Shown piece after piece: positions 52,494-60,956 of a stretch of DNA of 64,000 nucleotides. The translations under genes and the position numbers were made by a program. Position 1 is the stretch's first letter; every line of letters starts with the position of its first letter. The notes under the pieces were generated by a model. The model saw nothing but the letters and a program-made list of their open reading frames with translations. It did not search any database and was not told the origin of the DNA. This stretch comes from Anaerobacillus arseniciselenatis (GTDB taxonomy: Bacteria > Bacillota > Bacilli > Bacillales > Anaerobacillaceae), in NCBI RefSeq assembly GCF_001865995.1, contig NZ_MLQQ01000001.1, positions 682,001 to 746,000 on the forward strand. Direction: 5' to 3'.

Positions 52494-53597
52494 TCAACCT
52501 CTTCGTTTTAAATTTAGTTCTGTTACTCCATCAAAAAATAATAAATCACCAAAAGCATAGTATAGTAACAAATTTTGATCTTCATATATTTTACCATTAT
52601 TTTTTATTTCAGCAACTACGGGGTTACCACCAATATTTGAGTAAATCATATAGCGAGCATCTACTCCTTTAATAAAATGAATCGGAAGTGAAACAGTGAA
52701 GCCTTCATCTTTTAATTTAGTCTGCTCCATAATCTGAAAGCACGATGCCCTCAAACCGATATAAACACTTTGTCCTTCATAAATTTGAAACTCTTCTTCT
52801 GTATACTGTGGCAACAGAAACGTTAGACCATCTGATATAAAAGCTCCTTTTTTAATGCAACCCTTTAAATAAGAAACTTCTGCACAATCAATGTACTTTG
52901 TTACAAATATTTGTTTTGGATTTTGTAATAATTGTTTTTTCTCTCCTATTTGACTAATTGAATGATCTTTCACTAAAACAACTCGATCACATATCTCAAG
53001 CCACTCACTTGCATAACTACTAAAAACAATTACCGTAGTTTGTTTCCAAATTTTTATAAAGTCTTTAAATACTGAAATAATGGTTTGCCTTTTGCTATTG
53101 GGTAGTTCGAAAAATGGTTCTTCGATAATTAATAACTTCGGCTTAGTTAAATTTACCCGTAATAAACAGACAACTATCTTTTCGCGTAGTGACAAATCCT
53201 TGACTAACTTTTTTAAGCTTAGATTACAACTAATTTCCTCTGTTACTTTGCGAATATTTTCGGAAATTTCCCCTTCACCAAAACCTTTTAACTTTAACGG
53301 TAATGATAAGTAATCATACACATTATACTCTGTTTCTTCGCTTGTAAAATGATTATGAATAAAAGCTACTTGTTCACTATAATTTTTAATCTTTTTTATA
53401 TTTTCGTTTTGAAAATATACAGTTCCATGAAAGTCTTCATCGAACTGTAACAGTATATTTTGCAACACCTCTTTACCTTCATTAACAGGACCAGTAATAA
53501 GAAGCCATTCATTTTCATAAATGGCTAGTGAAACGTCTTTTAATTGATAGTTATGCTCTGTTTTTTTCCAAAGGTCTTTAATTAAGAGTATGGTCAT
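52494..53597 (-). CDS. ABC-ATPase-like protein lacking all catalytic motifs
   Basis: About 367 residues arranged like a MalK/UgpC-type sugar-importer ATPase with a C-terminal TOBE-like regulatory domain. The nucleotide-binding motifs are degenerate: Walker A reads GPVNEGKE (no Ser/Thr after Lys), the signature reads LSLREK instead of LSGGQ, Walker B ends IIEEPF (Asp replaced by Glu), the Q-loop Gln is His, and the switch His is Tyr. The reading frame is open and the start has AAGGTGA, so it is maintained, not an obvious pseudogene. A regulatory pseudo-ATPase is one interpretation. It is tightly linked to glcK. Confidence 0.78.
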   Translation of the reverse strand: MTILLIKDLWKKTEHNYQLKDVSLAIYENEWLLITGPVNEGKEVLQNILLQFDEDFHGTVYFQNENIKKIKNYSEQVAFIHNHFTSEETEYNVYDYLSLPLKLKGFGEGEISENIRKVTEEISCNLSLKKLVKDLSLREKIVVCLLRVNLTKPKLLIIEEPFFELPNSKRQTIISVFKDFIKIWKQTTVIVFSSYASEWLEICDRVVLVKDHSISQIGEKKQLLQNPKQIFVTKYIDCAEVSYLKGCIKKGAFISDGLTFLLPQYTEEEFQIYEGQSVYIGLRASCFQIMEQTKLKDEGFTVSLPIHFIKGVDARYMIYSNIGGNPVVAEIKNNGKIYEDQNLLLYYAFGDLLFFDGVTELNLKRRG

Positions 53598-53642
53598 TTT
53601 CATTCACCTTACTGTATTTTGTCACACTCCCTTTTAAATCAA

Positions 53643-53846
53643 TCATGATTTTGCTTTTTTTACGTCGCTAATCTCTTTTTTAATAATGAGCATTCCTTGT
53701 TGAAACGTTTTGACATCGATCATATTCCATTCATATAGTTGTTTCAGTTCAATTTCAAAAAGTTCTAGATCTCCTAAACGATCTCCAGTATAAACAAACG
53801 CTCCGCACTTTTGTAAAAATTGTCGTAAATCGTAAATTGAATTCAT
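53643..53846 (-). CDS. yqgQ: YqgQ family protein (DUF910)
   Basis: A 67-residue helical protein (SIYDLRQFLQKCGAFVYTGDRLGDLELFEIELKQLYEWNMI) of the YqgQ/DUF910 family, adjacent to glucokinase in Bacillus. It may bind nucleic acid according to structural work on the family, but its role is unknown. A GGTGAAG site precedes the ATG. Confidence 0.9.
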   Translation of the reverse strand: MNSIYDLRQFLQKCGAFVYTGDRLGDLELFEIELKQLYEWNMIDVKTFQQGMLIIKKEISDVKKAKS

Positions 53847-53880
53847 TCATCTTCACCTTTTTTTATATTCTTGTTCTATT

Positions 53881-53995
53881 GAGTGAATTTCATAATCACC
53901 TAAATTGAGCCTTATCAAACTATCTGTAGTTGCGAGCGGTTTAACGCACTACAGATAGATACTTAATGTTTAATATTAAATTATGATATTCATTA
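53881..53995 (+). mobile_element. Inverted-repeat element, type B, copy 11
   Basis: A 115-bp copy with exact TATT duplications at 53877-53880 and 53996-53999. The right one contains two bases of the stop codon of the gene at 53998-54507. Arms CTATCTGTAG and CTACAGATAG differ from the consensus by the same base on both sides, so the stem is kept. Confidence 0.92.
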
Positions 53996-53997
53996 TA

Positions 53998-54507
53998 TTA
54001 TATCAGTTTAAAAAGGCCGATGAAAAGTAGTGGTACTAATGGTAATAGGGCTAATAATTGTGAACTTCTATGACGAAAAATAATTTGATATACCGCCATA
54101 AAACCTAAAAATGCTCCTGCAGCAAAAATAATCGCAAGAAGTATCAATAGCCACAATGTTACATCAAGTACTGCAAGTTCCATTCCAACTAAAAAAAAGA
54201 AAACACCAAACATAGTTAATGTCACAGGTTCTTGTTTTACATAACCGAAGGCTGGGTCGTATTTCCATATTAAAAAGCCAATGAAAGCAAAACAAAATAA
54301 TCCGAAGATAATACTCAATCCAGAAGAACCGATTAAACCAACCATTTTACTACCAAAAAACATTCCAATATAAGAAAATAGAAAAAAGGCTAGACCAACT
54401 ACGATAAATAAAGATTGATGTGGATCGATTCTCCTTGAAACGAGTAAGCCACCAGTTGATAAACCGATTAATAAAATTGTTACAAATGCAGAAACAATTC
54501 CTAACAA
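53998..54507 (-). CDS. Five-helix membrane protein, function unknown
   Basis: A 169-residue protein composed almost entirely of membrane helices (about five), with few charged residues and no recognised family motif. A TTG start is preceded by GAGGAG at close spacing. Its stop codon is duplicated in part by the inserted element, so it ends exactly at the element. It sits between yqgQ and the divergent yueI-like gene. Confidence 0.7.
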   Translation of the reverse strand: MLGIVSAFVTILLIGLSTGGLLVSRRIDPHQSLFIVVGLAFFLFSYIGMFFGSKMVGLIGSSGLSIIFGLFCFAFIGFLIWKYDPAFGYVKQEPVTLTMFGVFFFLVGMELAVLDVTLWLLILLAIIFAAGAFLGFMAVYQIIFRHRSSQLLALLPLVPLLFIGLFKLI

Positions 54508-54600
54508 GTCTCCTCGCCCCCTAATTAAAGCTTTGTATTAGTTTATGATGCAATGTTTATATTAAGGACAAGAAATATGTTAAACTGTTTTTTATCAAGG

Positions 54601-54699
54601 TTGGTTTGTTGGTTAGTGGTTAGGACCCTCGCACGACTTTTCATGTTAGATGGTAGTGGCAGGCATGCCGCTATGAGGGTTTTGTATGAAAAGCAACAC
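54601..54699 (-). repeat. Truncated variable-stem hairpin repeat, copy g
   Basis: In reverse orientation: ATACAAAACCCTCAT, a small hairpin (GCGGCATGCC/GGCAGG...), CATCTAACATGAAAAGTCG, and a GGTTAGTGGTTGG/GGTTTGTTGG tract. The main conserved loop is absent. It lies in the leader of the yueI-like gene. Confidence 0.6.
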
Positions 54700-54731
54700 A
54701 GTGCTTATACATATTAGAAGGAGGAAATATA

Positions 54732-55136
54732 GTGGGTAATAATAAATTAGAAAAAATTTTAATGCAAGGAATTCACGGAACGGTGGAAACACTTCCCGAA
54801 GAAAGAGCATTATTTTTATCTACGATTAGTGAACGAATTTATTTAGCTTTAACAAATAAACAAGTGATACATAAAGGGATATACAAGGAAGCCGTCGATA
54901 TTATGCACTCTGAAAAAAACATTCATTTATATATAAATGGTGAACTATCTTATAGTAATTATTCCAACTATATTAAAGAAGCAACAAAACATAAAGTCGC
55001 TTTTACGATCGTCAACGATGGCCATGACACTCCAATCGGCCTCGTCTTTGCTTGTGACACTGCTATCAATCATAGTGGAAAGTTCAACTTTTTTATCGAA
55101 GATGAGATTTTCGAAAAAGACATGGGGGAGTTTTGA
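54732..55136 (+). CDS. yueI: YueI family protein (DUF1694)
   Basis: A 134-residue protein of the YueI/DUF1694 family (ERIYLALTNKQVIHKGIYKEAVDIMHSEKNIHLYINGELSYSNYSNYI, then HKVAFTIVNDG). It resembles ribosomal L7Ae-like folds; function unknown. The start is GTG with GGAGGA upstream. The last codons and stop lie in a GAGTTTT octuplet repeat. Confidence 0.85.
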   Translation: MGNNKLEKILMQGIHGTVETLPEERALFLSTISERIYLALTNKQVIHKGIYKEAVDIMHSEKNIHLYINGELSYSNYSNYIKEATKHKVAFTIVNDGHDTPIGLVFACDTAINHSGKFNFFIEDEIFEKDMGEF

Positions 55137-55183
55137 GTTTTGAGTTTTGAGTTTTGAGTTTTGAGTTTTGAGTTTTGAGTTTT
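55128..55183. repeat. Heptamer microsatellite (GAGTTTT)8
   Basis: Eight perfect GAGTTTT copies start inside the last codons of the yueI-like gene; the stop TGA is the junction of the first two units. Similar degenerate tracts follow other genes at 13393 and 88 on their coding strand. Confidence 0.85.
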
Positions 55184-55184
55184 G

Positions 55185-55217
55185 AAAACCGATTGTGAAC
55201 AATTCACAATCGGTTTT
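55185..55217. terminator. Perfect bidirectional terminator
   Basis: AAAACCGATTGTGAA and TTCACAATCGGTTTT pair perfectly over 15 bases around a three-base loop, between the convergent yueI-like and GerA-type genes. Confidence 0.85.
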
Positions 55218-55231
55218 CCATTTTCAATATA

Positions 55232-56695
55232 CTATCGATCCTCATCTAACGGATGTATCGCTTTCGGTCGTTGTTTTTTTAAAGGTATTGGTGACCTTAA
55301 GATAACATCTCGAAAACTCCGTGGAGAAAAAGGAATAAACGGCCATAAATACGGTGTTGTGTATACTTTCATTGAAATAAGCAGTAGAAAAAGCAGTGTT
55401 ACTGATACTACGTAACCAAATACATGGAAGAAGCCGGTTGCTACTAGGAGAGCAATTCTTATACAGCGATTTGCTAAACTCATTTCATAACTTGGTGTTG
55501 CAAAAGAACCAATCGCAGCAACTGCTAAATATAACACTACTTCATGAGAAAATAAACCTACTTCAATCGCAACCTCACCGATTAATATCGCTGCAACTAA
55601 TCCTAATGCAGTTGCTAATGCACTAGGTGTATGAATAGCCGCCATTCGTAACATTTCAATACCAATCTCTGCAATGATAAATTGAGCTAATAATGGTACA
55701 TTCCCTGTTTCATTCGGACCGATGTACTCTAAGCCTTCAGGAAGTAAGCCTTGATTTAAAGCAAGTAAGAGCCATAAGGGCAACAAAAAAATCGAAGCCC
55801 AAACAGCAGAAAAACGAACGAGCCGAAGTGCTCCACCTACTATAGGCTTTTGTCGGTACTCTTCAGCATGTTGCAAATGATGCCAAAATGTTGTAGGAGT
55901 GATGATCACACTCGGAGATCCGTCAACCATAATAATGACATGACCTTCAAAAAGATGAGCTGCGGCAACATCGGGGCGTTCTGTATAACGTACTAGTGGA
56001 TAAGGATTTGTGTGCTGCCCAAATAAGTACTCCTCTATCGTTTTATCACCCATCGGCAAACCATCAGTATCAATTTTTTTAAGCGCTGCCTTAACTTCAT
56101 TTACAACGTAAGGGTCTGCGATATCTTCGACGTATGTAATACAAATATCAGTTTTAGAGCGCCGACCTATCATCATATATTCATTTCGAAGTGTTCGATC
56201 TCGAACCCTCCTTCTTGCTAAAGCAACATTAAGAACAAGGGTTTCAACAAACCCGTCCTTGGCACCACGAATGACCTGTTCGGTATCGGGCTCTTCTGGA
56301 CCACGAACTGGATATGTTCTCGTATCGATGATAATGACTTCATTTAGACCATCTACAACGAGAGCAGCAGGACCTGCGAGAACTTGATCAACCACTTTAC
56401 TTAAATCTTTTTCGGTTTCAATTTCTACATATGGTATTCTTGACTTGATTAATTTTTTTAATAAATCTCCACTAAGATCCTCATATTTAAGGTGCTCTAG
56501 CTCTCTTTGAATTTGCGTTAAAGCTTCATCTTTGGCAAATCCATCTACTAAAAATAATGCCATTTGTACTCCAGCATATTCTAAGTCAATTTGAATTAAG
56601 TCAAAACTTTTATCAACACCTAACTCTGTACTTAAGTAAGAAAGATTATGAGCAATGTTTTTAGATGCTGGATGCTGAATTTGTTCTTGAGTCAA
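55232..56695 (-). CDS. GerA-family spore germination protein, SpoVAF-type
   Basis: A 487-residue GerA-family protein with an N-terminal cytoplasmic domain of about 290 residues, then five or six membrane helices from about 305. Landmarks are LIKSRIPYVEIETEKDL, RGPEEPDTEQVIRGAKDGFVETL, RTRRRVR-like ALARRRVRDRTLRNE, and GHVIIMVDGSPSVIITPTTFWHHLQHAEEYRQ. No gerB or gerC partners are adjacent, and SpoVAF is the best-known stand-alone relative. SpoVAF works with FigP (YqhR), which is encoded at 15974-16447. Start TTG with GAGGAGGGG upstream. Confidence 0.88.
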   Translation of the reverse strand: MTQEQIQHPASKNIAHNLSYLSTELGVDKSFDLIQIDLEYAGVQMALFLVDGFAKDEALTQIQRELEHLKYEDLSGDLLKKLIKSRIPYVEIETEKDLSKVVDQVLAGPAALVVDGLNEVIIIDTRTYPVRGPEEPDTEQVIRGAKDGFVETLVLNVALARRRVRDRTLRNEYMMIGRRSKTDICITYVEDIADPYVVNEVKAALKKIDTDGLPMGDKTIEEYLFGQHTNPYPLVRYTERPDVAAAHLFEGHVIIMVDGSPSVIITPTTFWHHLQHAEEYRQKPIVGGALRLVRFSAVWASIFLLPLWLLLALNQGLLPEGLEYIGPNETGNVPLLAQFIIAEIGIEMLRMAAIHTPSALATALGLVAAILIGEVAIEVGLFSHEVVLYLAVAAIGSFATPSYEMSLANRCIRIALLVATGFFHVFGYVVSVTLLFLLLISMKVYTTPYLWPFIPFSPRSFRDVILRSPIPLKKQRPKAIHPLDEDR

Positions 56696-56796
56696 AATTA
56701 GCCCCTCCTCTTCATTAACATTTTTCTCTTAATAATGAAATATCATTCACAAGAAAAAGTTTAAGCGTTGTTTAGTCAAACTATTTCCCTATCAAA

Positions 56797-57060
56797 TTTA
56801 GTGGCTTGTTCAAGTAAATCAACCGAGCATTTTTTCATACAAAACCTTCATGACGATTAATCGTCACCATCTAACACGAAAAAATTCCGGTCGATTTCCC
56901 TCACTGCGCTGTAAATCCGTTCCGGCTTTAGAGGCTTGTTCGAAAAAGTCTACCGTCATTTTATTTTCATACAAAACGCTCATGGTGGCATGCATGCCGC
57001 CACCATCTAACGTTAAAATTGAGAGGGGGTGGTCCGAACCAACAAGCCACTAACCAACTT
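56797..57060 (+). repeat. Variable-stem hairpin repeat, copies c
   Basis: A partial unit (GGCTTGTTCAAG...) is followed by a complete one. The complete unit has a small hairpin (GACGATTAATCGTC), main arms CCGGTCGATTT and AAAAGTCTACCG, a loop with TCACTGCGCTGTAAATCC and TTTAGAGGCTTGTTCG, and a closing small hairpin (GGTGGCATGCATGCCGCC). A CAACAAGCCACTAACCAAC tract ends it. No gene is seen in 56696-57143. Confidence 0.7.
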
Positions 57061-57072
57061 TCACACAAAAAA

Positions 57073-57102
57073 GAGTACGAATTATCATAATAATTCATAC
57101 TC
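57073..57102 (-). terminator. Terminator of the M42 peptidase gene
   Basis: GAGT/ACTC and GAATTAT/ATAATTC pairs form a stem that on the minus strand is followed by TTTTTTG, about 40 bases after the peptidase stop codon. Confidence 0.75.
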
Positions 57103-57143
57103 CTAATACCACTTATTCAATTAGACAAGTTGTTCAGTTACAT

Positions 57144-58196
57144 TCACTTGACCATTGGTGATAATAAATAGTTATAAATAAGCTTACTTGTATTTTCTAA
57201 TGACGAGATATGAGTTCTTTCATGGGAATGAGATTCTGCAATACCAGGTCCTATTAAACCGTGGACGATATCATTTCCGGAACGGATTGCGGCTGATGCG
57301 TCAGAACCGTAATAAGGATATATATCAACCTCATAATCAAGCTTGTGTTCTTTGGCTAGCTCGACTAGCTTTTTTCTTAATTCAAGATTATATGGCCCAC
57401 TTGAATCTTTAGCACAAATAGAAACGCAATATTCCGTCGTCGTTTGGCCTTCACCTATTGCACCCATGTCGACAGCTAAATACTCAACCGTTTCAGGAGA
57501 AATGTTCGAGTTTCCACCATAGCCGATTTCTTCATTATTAGAAATTAAAAAGTCCGTCGTGTACGGTAATTGTATTTTATTTTCTTGTATATGTTTAATA
57601 AGCTGTAATAAAATAGCCACACTTGCTTTATCATCTAAATGACGAGATTTAACAAATCCACTTTCAGTAGTTTCAAAACGAGGTGCAAACGAAACAAAGT
57701 CACCGACAGAAATACCTAATTCTTTTACATCCTCATCTGTTTTCACCATTTCATCAATACGAACCTCAATATTGTTCTCGTCCCGCTCTGCTGTTCCGGC
57801 ATTTTTGTATACATGTACTGACGCTTGTTTCATTAAAATCGTTCCTGAATATGCCTGTCCATCACTAGTTTCAATTTGGCAATACTCTCCCTCCACTGAA
57901 TTCCAGCGAAAACCACCAATATTAGCAAGTTTTAATCTTCCATTTTTCTTTATTTCCTTTACCATTGCCCCTAATGTATCAACATGAGCTGTAAGCATAC
58001 GATGCTTCGTTTTATCATTACCTTTAATTGTAATGATGAGGCCACCTTTACGATTTCTAGCTGTTATCACGCCAACTTCTTTACAGAATTGTTCGATATA
58101 TGTAATTACTTTTTCTGTATTGCCTGAAGGACTTGGAATGTTAACAAGTTTTTCAATTAAATCTACAGTTTCATTTACGTTCATTTCATTTTTCAT
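57144..58196 (-). CDS. M42 family metallopeptidase (aminopeptidase/endoglucanase-like)
   Basis: A 350-residue co-catalytic di-metal aminopeptidase of the M42 family. Ligands are visible: His in LTAHVDT, bridging Asp in KSRHLDDKASV, Glu pair in SNNEEIGYGG, Asp in AVDMGAIG, and the final His in ESHSHERTH. The ATG at 58196 follows GGAG with eight-base spacing, so a GTG nine bases earlier is disfavoured. It probably trims peptides in the cytoplasm. Confidence 0.93.
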   Translation of the reverse strand: MKNEMNVNETVDLIEKLVNIPSPSGNTEKVITYIEQFCKEVGVITARNRKGGLIITIKGNDKTKHRMLTAHVDTLGAMVKEIKKNGRLKLANIGGFRWNSVEGEYCQIETSDGQAYSGTILMKQASVHVYKNAGTAERDENNIEVRIDEMVKTDEDVKELGISVGDFVSFAPRFETTESGFVKSRHLDDKASVAILLQLIKHIQENKIQLPYTTDFLISNNEEIGYGGNSNISPETVEYLAVDMGAIGEGQTTTEYCVSICAKDSSGPYNLELRKKLVELAKEHKLDYEVDIYPYYGSDASAAIRSGNDIVHGLIGPGIAESHSHERTHISSLENTSKLIYNYLLSPMVK

Positions 58197-58320
58197 TTTC
58201 TTCACTCCATTAAAATATATTTTCTACTAAATTCTAGCATAAAATAATTTTTAAGTATTTTTTCATAAATTAAATATTGTGATCATAATTTAAAATAGGC
58301 TGTCCTAGGAGGGGTTTGTT

Positions 58321-59202
58321 TTGAAATGGATACTAACTGTCTCTATATTAATCACTGGGTTAATATCAGGATTTTTTCTATTTTATTCATCACCAAGCGT
58401 CGATAACTTTCAAGAAACAATTGCTCATTACCCAATTGATGAAAACAAAAAATTTACAAAAGCGAGTACTACGATCGATCTTATTGACGAAATGGACGAA
58501 GATGAGTATACATTACTTTGGAAAACCGATTCTGAATTTGATGAAAATTCATATTTAAGTCACGACATCTCTTTACTCTTTGAAGACGGAAGATTAAAAG
58601 AAACAATGTCGTTAGCAGTAGATAATGATAATAAGTTATCCCAAAAAATGAAACTGAATGGTGAAGATAGCGGCCACTTCGAAGCCATTACTTTTCATTA
58701 CCGCCAAATTAATTACGATAATGAGATTACGAAAAGTGTACAAACGATGAGTTATGACCAATTATACATTTTGGATTCTCCATTAAGTTCAATTGAAATA
58801 TTTAAAGAACCTAATAGTGAAGCACAAAAAGAAGGCAAACGTATTTTAGATACAATTATTCAACAAAACTTGGAGTACACTTGGGAGGAACTTATTAATT
58901 ATTTTCATATTCAGGCTGAAAATTATCACCATGTTCCTTTAACTCACTTAGCTAAACATAATCAGCAAGCACTTCCAAACTTAAGCATAGATGAAACAAA
59001 AGAACTGCTCGCAACTACTTGGAGAGGACTTTATAAATATTATTTTTTAGGTGTCGAAAAACATGACGGTACAGTAAAAAGTCCAATTGGCAGCTCTGTT
59101 CCCCTCGTACTTTTTCATAAATCTTACTCACACATTATCATCATCTTTACAAATGAGGATGGCGCAAAATATAATATCGTTAAAAATACTGGAAGATTTT
59201 AA
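58321..59202 (+). CDS. Hypothetical anchored extracellular protein
   Basis: A 293-residue protein with an N-terminal membrane anchor (WILTVSILITGLISGFFLFYS) and an acidic extracellular domain. No cysteine follows the helix, so it is not a lipoprotein. The central part has alternating beta-type stretches and the C-terminus is hydrophobic and beta-rich (LVLFHKSYSHIIIIFTNEDG). The start is TTG with TAGGAGGGG upstream. Family unknown. Confidence 0.75.
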   Translation: MKWILTVSILITGLISGFFLFYSSPSVDNFQETIAHYPIDENKKFTKASTTIDLIDEMDEDEYTLLWKTDSEFDENSYLSHDISLLFEDGRLKETMSLAVDNDNKLSQKMKLNGEDSGHFEAITFHYRQINYDNEITKSVQTMSYDQLYILDSPLSSIEIFKEPNSEAQKEGKRILDTIIQQNLEYTWEELINYFHIQAENYHHVPLTHLAKHNQQALPNLSIDETKELLATTWRGLYKYYFLGVEKHDGTVKSPIGSSVPLVLFHKSYSHIIIIFTNEDGAKYNIVKNTGRF

Positions 59203-59274
59203 TATAATTTAAAATTTACAATGTAGAATTTAAAGTTATTCATGTTTAAAGTTCGAACAAAAACTTTTCATTCT

Positions 59275-59393
59275 GAGTGAATTTCATAATCACCAAAATT
59301 GAGCCACATCACGCAATATATAGTTTGCGAATGGTTTTGACGCAACTATATATTGATCATAGTGGCGGAAGTAATGAATTATGAAATTCACTG
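59275..59393 (+). mobile_element. 119-bp inverted-repeat element, type A, copy 12
   Basis: A full-length type A copy whose right end reads GAATTATGAAATTCACTG (two changes from CATTA). No matching 4-bp flank is seen, so the end may be mutated. It lies just beside the stop codon of gluP (59396-59398). Confidence 0.88.
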
Positions 59394-59395
59394 AC

Positions 59396-60952
59396 TTAAA
59401 TTTCTGCTAACCTTCTCTGAATAATACGTTTCAGATCATAATAATCTTCTTTTTCTGGATTTAATTCAATCGCTTTTTCAACAGAACGAAGTGCATCAAC
59501 ATATTGTCTTAACTCATAATAAACGAGTGATAAGTTATAATGAGCTTCATGGAAAAGCGGGCGCTTTTCTAGCGTTATTAACAAGTTTGACTCAGCATCT
59601 TTTAATAAACCTAACCTCGCTTCACTGTATGCCAATAAGAAATGAACCTCTGTCATACTAACGTCTTCACTGGCGACTTCTTTCAACAACCAATAAGCTT
59701 TTTCAACTTCATCTTGCTGTAAAAGTTCCTGACTTATTTGGACATTAATTAACTGTAACTTTTCAGCTTCTTCTTCCGTAGAAAACCCGTAAAAAAGTAA
59801 TCCCGTAATTGATAATGCAGTTGCTAAAAGTGAAAAAACTTGTTGGATACTCCTCTTCTGCTTTGGTAACTGTAAAAAAGCTGATGCTAAAAAGCCACCA
59901 ATTAGCCCACCGATATGCGCTCCATTATCAATCATTGGAATAGTAAACCCGAGCGCTAAATTGATAATTAAGATGACAATCACATTTACACCCATCGTCC
60001 GAAAAAATAATTTACGATGAATTACACCAAAATAAAGTAAAGCACCGAAACAACCAAAGATCGCTCCTGAGGCTCCAGCAGCAACTTGACTGTTAAAAGC
60101 AAAGCTACTAATTGATCCGAAGATGCCTGCAAGAACATAAATTAACACAAAGCGGGGTGTCCCATAAATTCGTTCAACAGCACTTCCTAAGTAATAAAGA
60201 GCTAAAGAATTCATAAAAAAATGAAGAAAGCCTATGTGTAAAAAAATCGAAGTAAAAAAGCGCCACCATTCCCCTTCTCTAATAAGCGGATTAAATTTTG
60301 CTCCGAATTCAATTAATGTTAGTAAGCTAGTGCTACTACCGAGATATTCCATAAGTGCAAAGATAATTAATATATTAATTAAAATTAAATATGTAAACAA
60401 AGGCTTTCCATAAGTAAATATTGACCGTTCTTCTTCGATTTTTTTCTCAGAAATAGTTTTCACTTCATTACGATAAAAATGTATTTTATCAGGATTAGTT
60501 GCTTCCTTAGCATCGATCGTTGGTAATTTACATACAAGGGTTTCGTTCAAGTTTCGTATGCCAAATGTATTCCCGAACTCACCGTCAATAATAAACGAGT
60601 TAATTTTCAATCGTTTATTTTTCGTTACATATGTTTTATTCAATGTTTGGTCATACGAATCTACCGGTAAAAAATTTGAAATGTACACATTTATAAAATT
60701 GATACGCCTCGCACGTAACTGTTTACGTACTTTTTCTCCATGCTGTGCTAGTTTCTCTACATCTCTAGTAATATAGTTAGTCCAATCTAAATTACGTCGG
60801 AATAAACGCACTATTGTAGTTTCATTAACTCCTTCTTGTTCAAGCCAAACCTCTTTTTCATTAGATTTCACTTTAAGCGCCACCATATTCTCATTTACTA
60901 CAAGATGATGTATAAGGCGCCAAAAATAAGCATCTTGGCTCAAATCGTCCAT
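59396..60952 (-). CDS. gluP: Rhomboid intramembrane serine protease GluP
   Basis: A 518-residue protein with a cytoplasmic N-terminal domain (about 1-180), a rhomboid core of about seven helices, and two to three C-terminal TPR units (e.g. AHYNLSLVYYELRQYVDALRSVEKAIELNP). Catalytic Ser in AAGASGAIFG and His in DNGAHIGGLIGG are intact, as is the loop WRFFTSIFLHIGFLHFFMNS. B. subtilis GluP (YqgP) processes membrane proteins and helps FtsH degrade MgtE. It is the same order as yqgP-yqgQ-glcK, although other genes now intervene. Confidence 0.95.
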   Translation of the reverse strand: MDDLSQDAYFWRLIHHLVVNENMVALKVKSNEKEVWLEQEGVNETTIVRLFRRNLDWTNYITRDVEKLAQHGEKVRKQLRARRINFINVYISNFLPVDSYDQTLNKTYVTKNKRLKINSFIIDGEFGNTFGIRNLNETLVCKLPTIDAKEATNPDKIHFYRNEVKTISEKKIEEERSIFTYGKPLFTYLILINILIIFALMEYLGSSTSLLTLIEFGAKFNPLIREGEWWRFFTSIFLHIGFLHFFMNSLALYYLGSAVERIYGTPRFVLIYVLAGIFGSISSFAFNSQVAAGASGAIFGCFGALLYFGVIHRKLFFRTMGVNVIVILIINLALGFTIPMIDNGAHIGGLIGGFLASAFLQLPKQKRSIQQVFSLLATALSITGLLFYGFSTEEEAEKLQLINVQISQELLQQDEVEKAYWLLKEVASEDVSMTEVHFLLAYSEARLGLLKDAESNLLITLEKRPLFHEAHYNLSLVYYELRQYVDALRSVEKAIELNPEKEDYYDLKRIIQRRLAEI

Positions 60953-60956
60953 AGTT

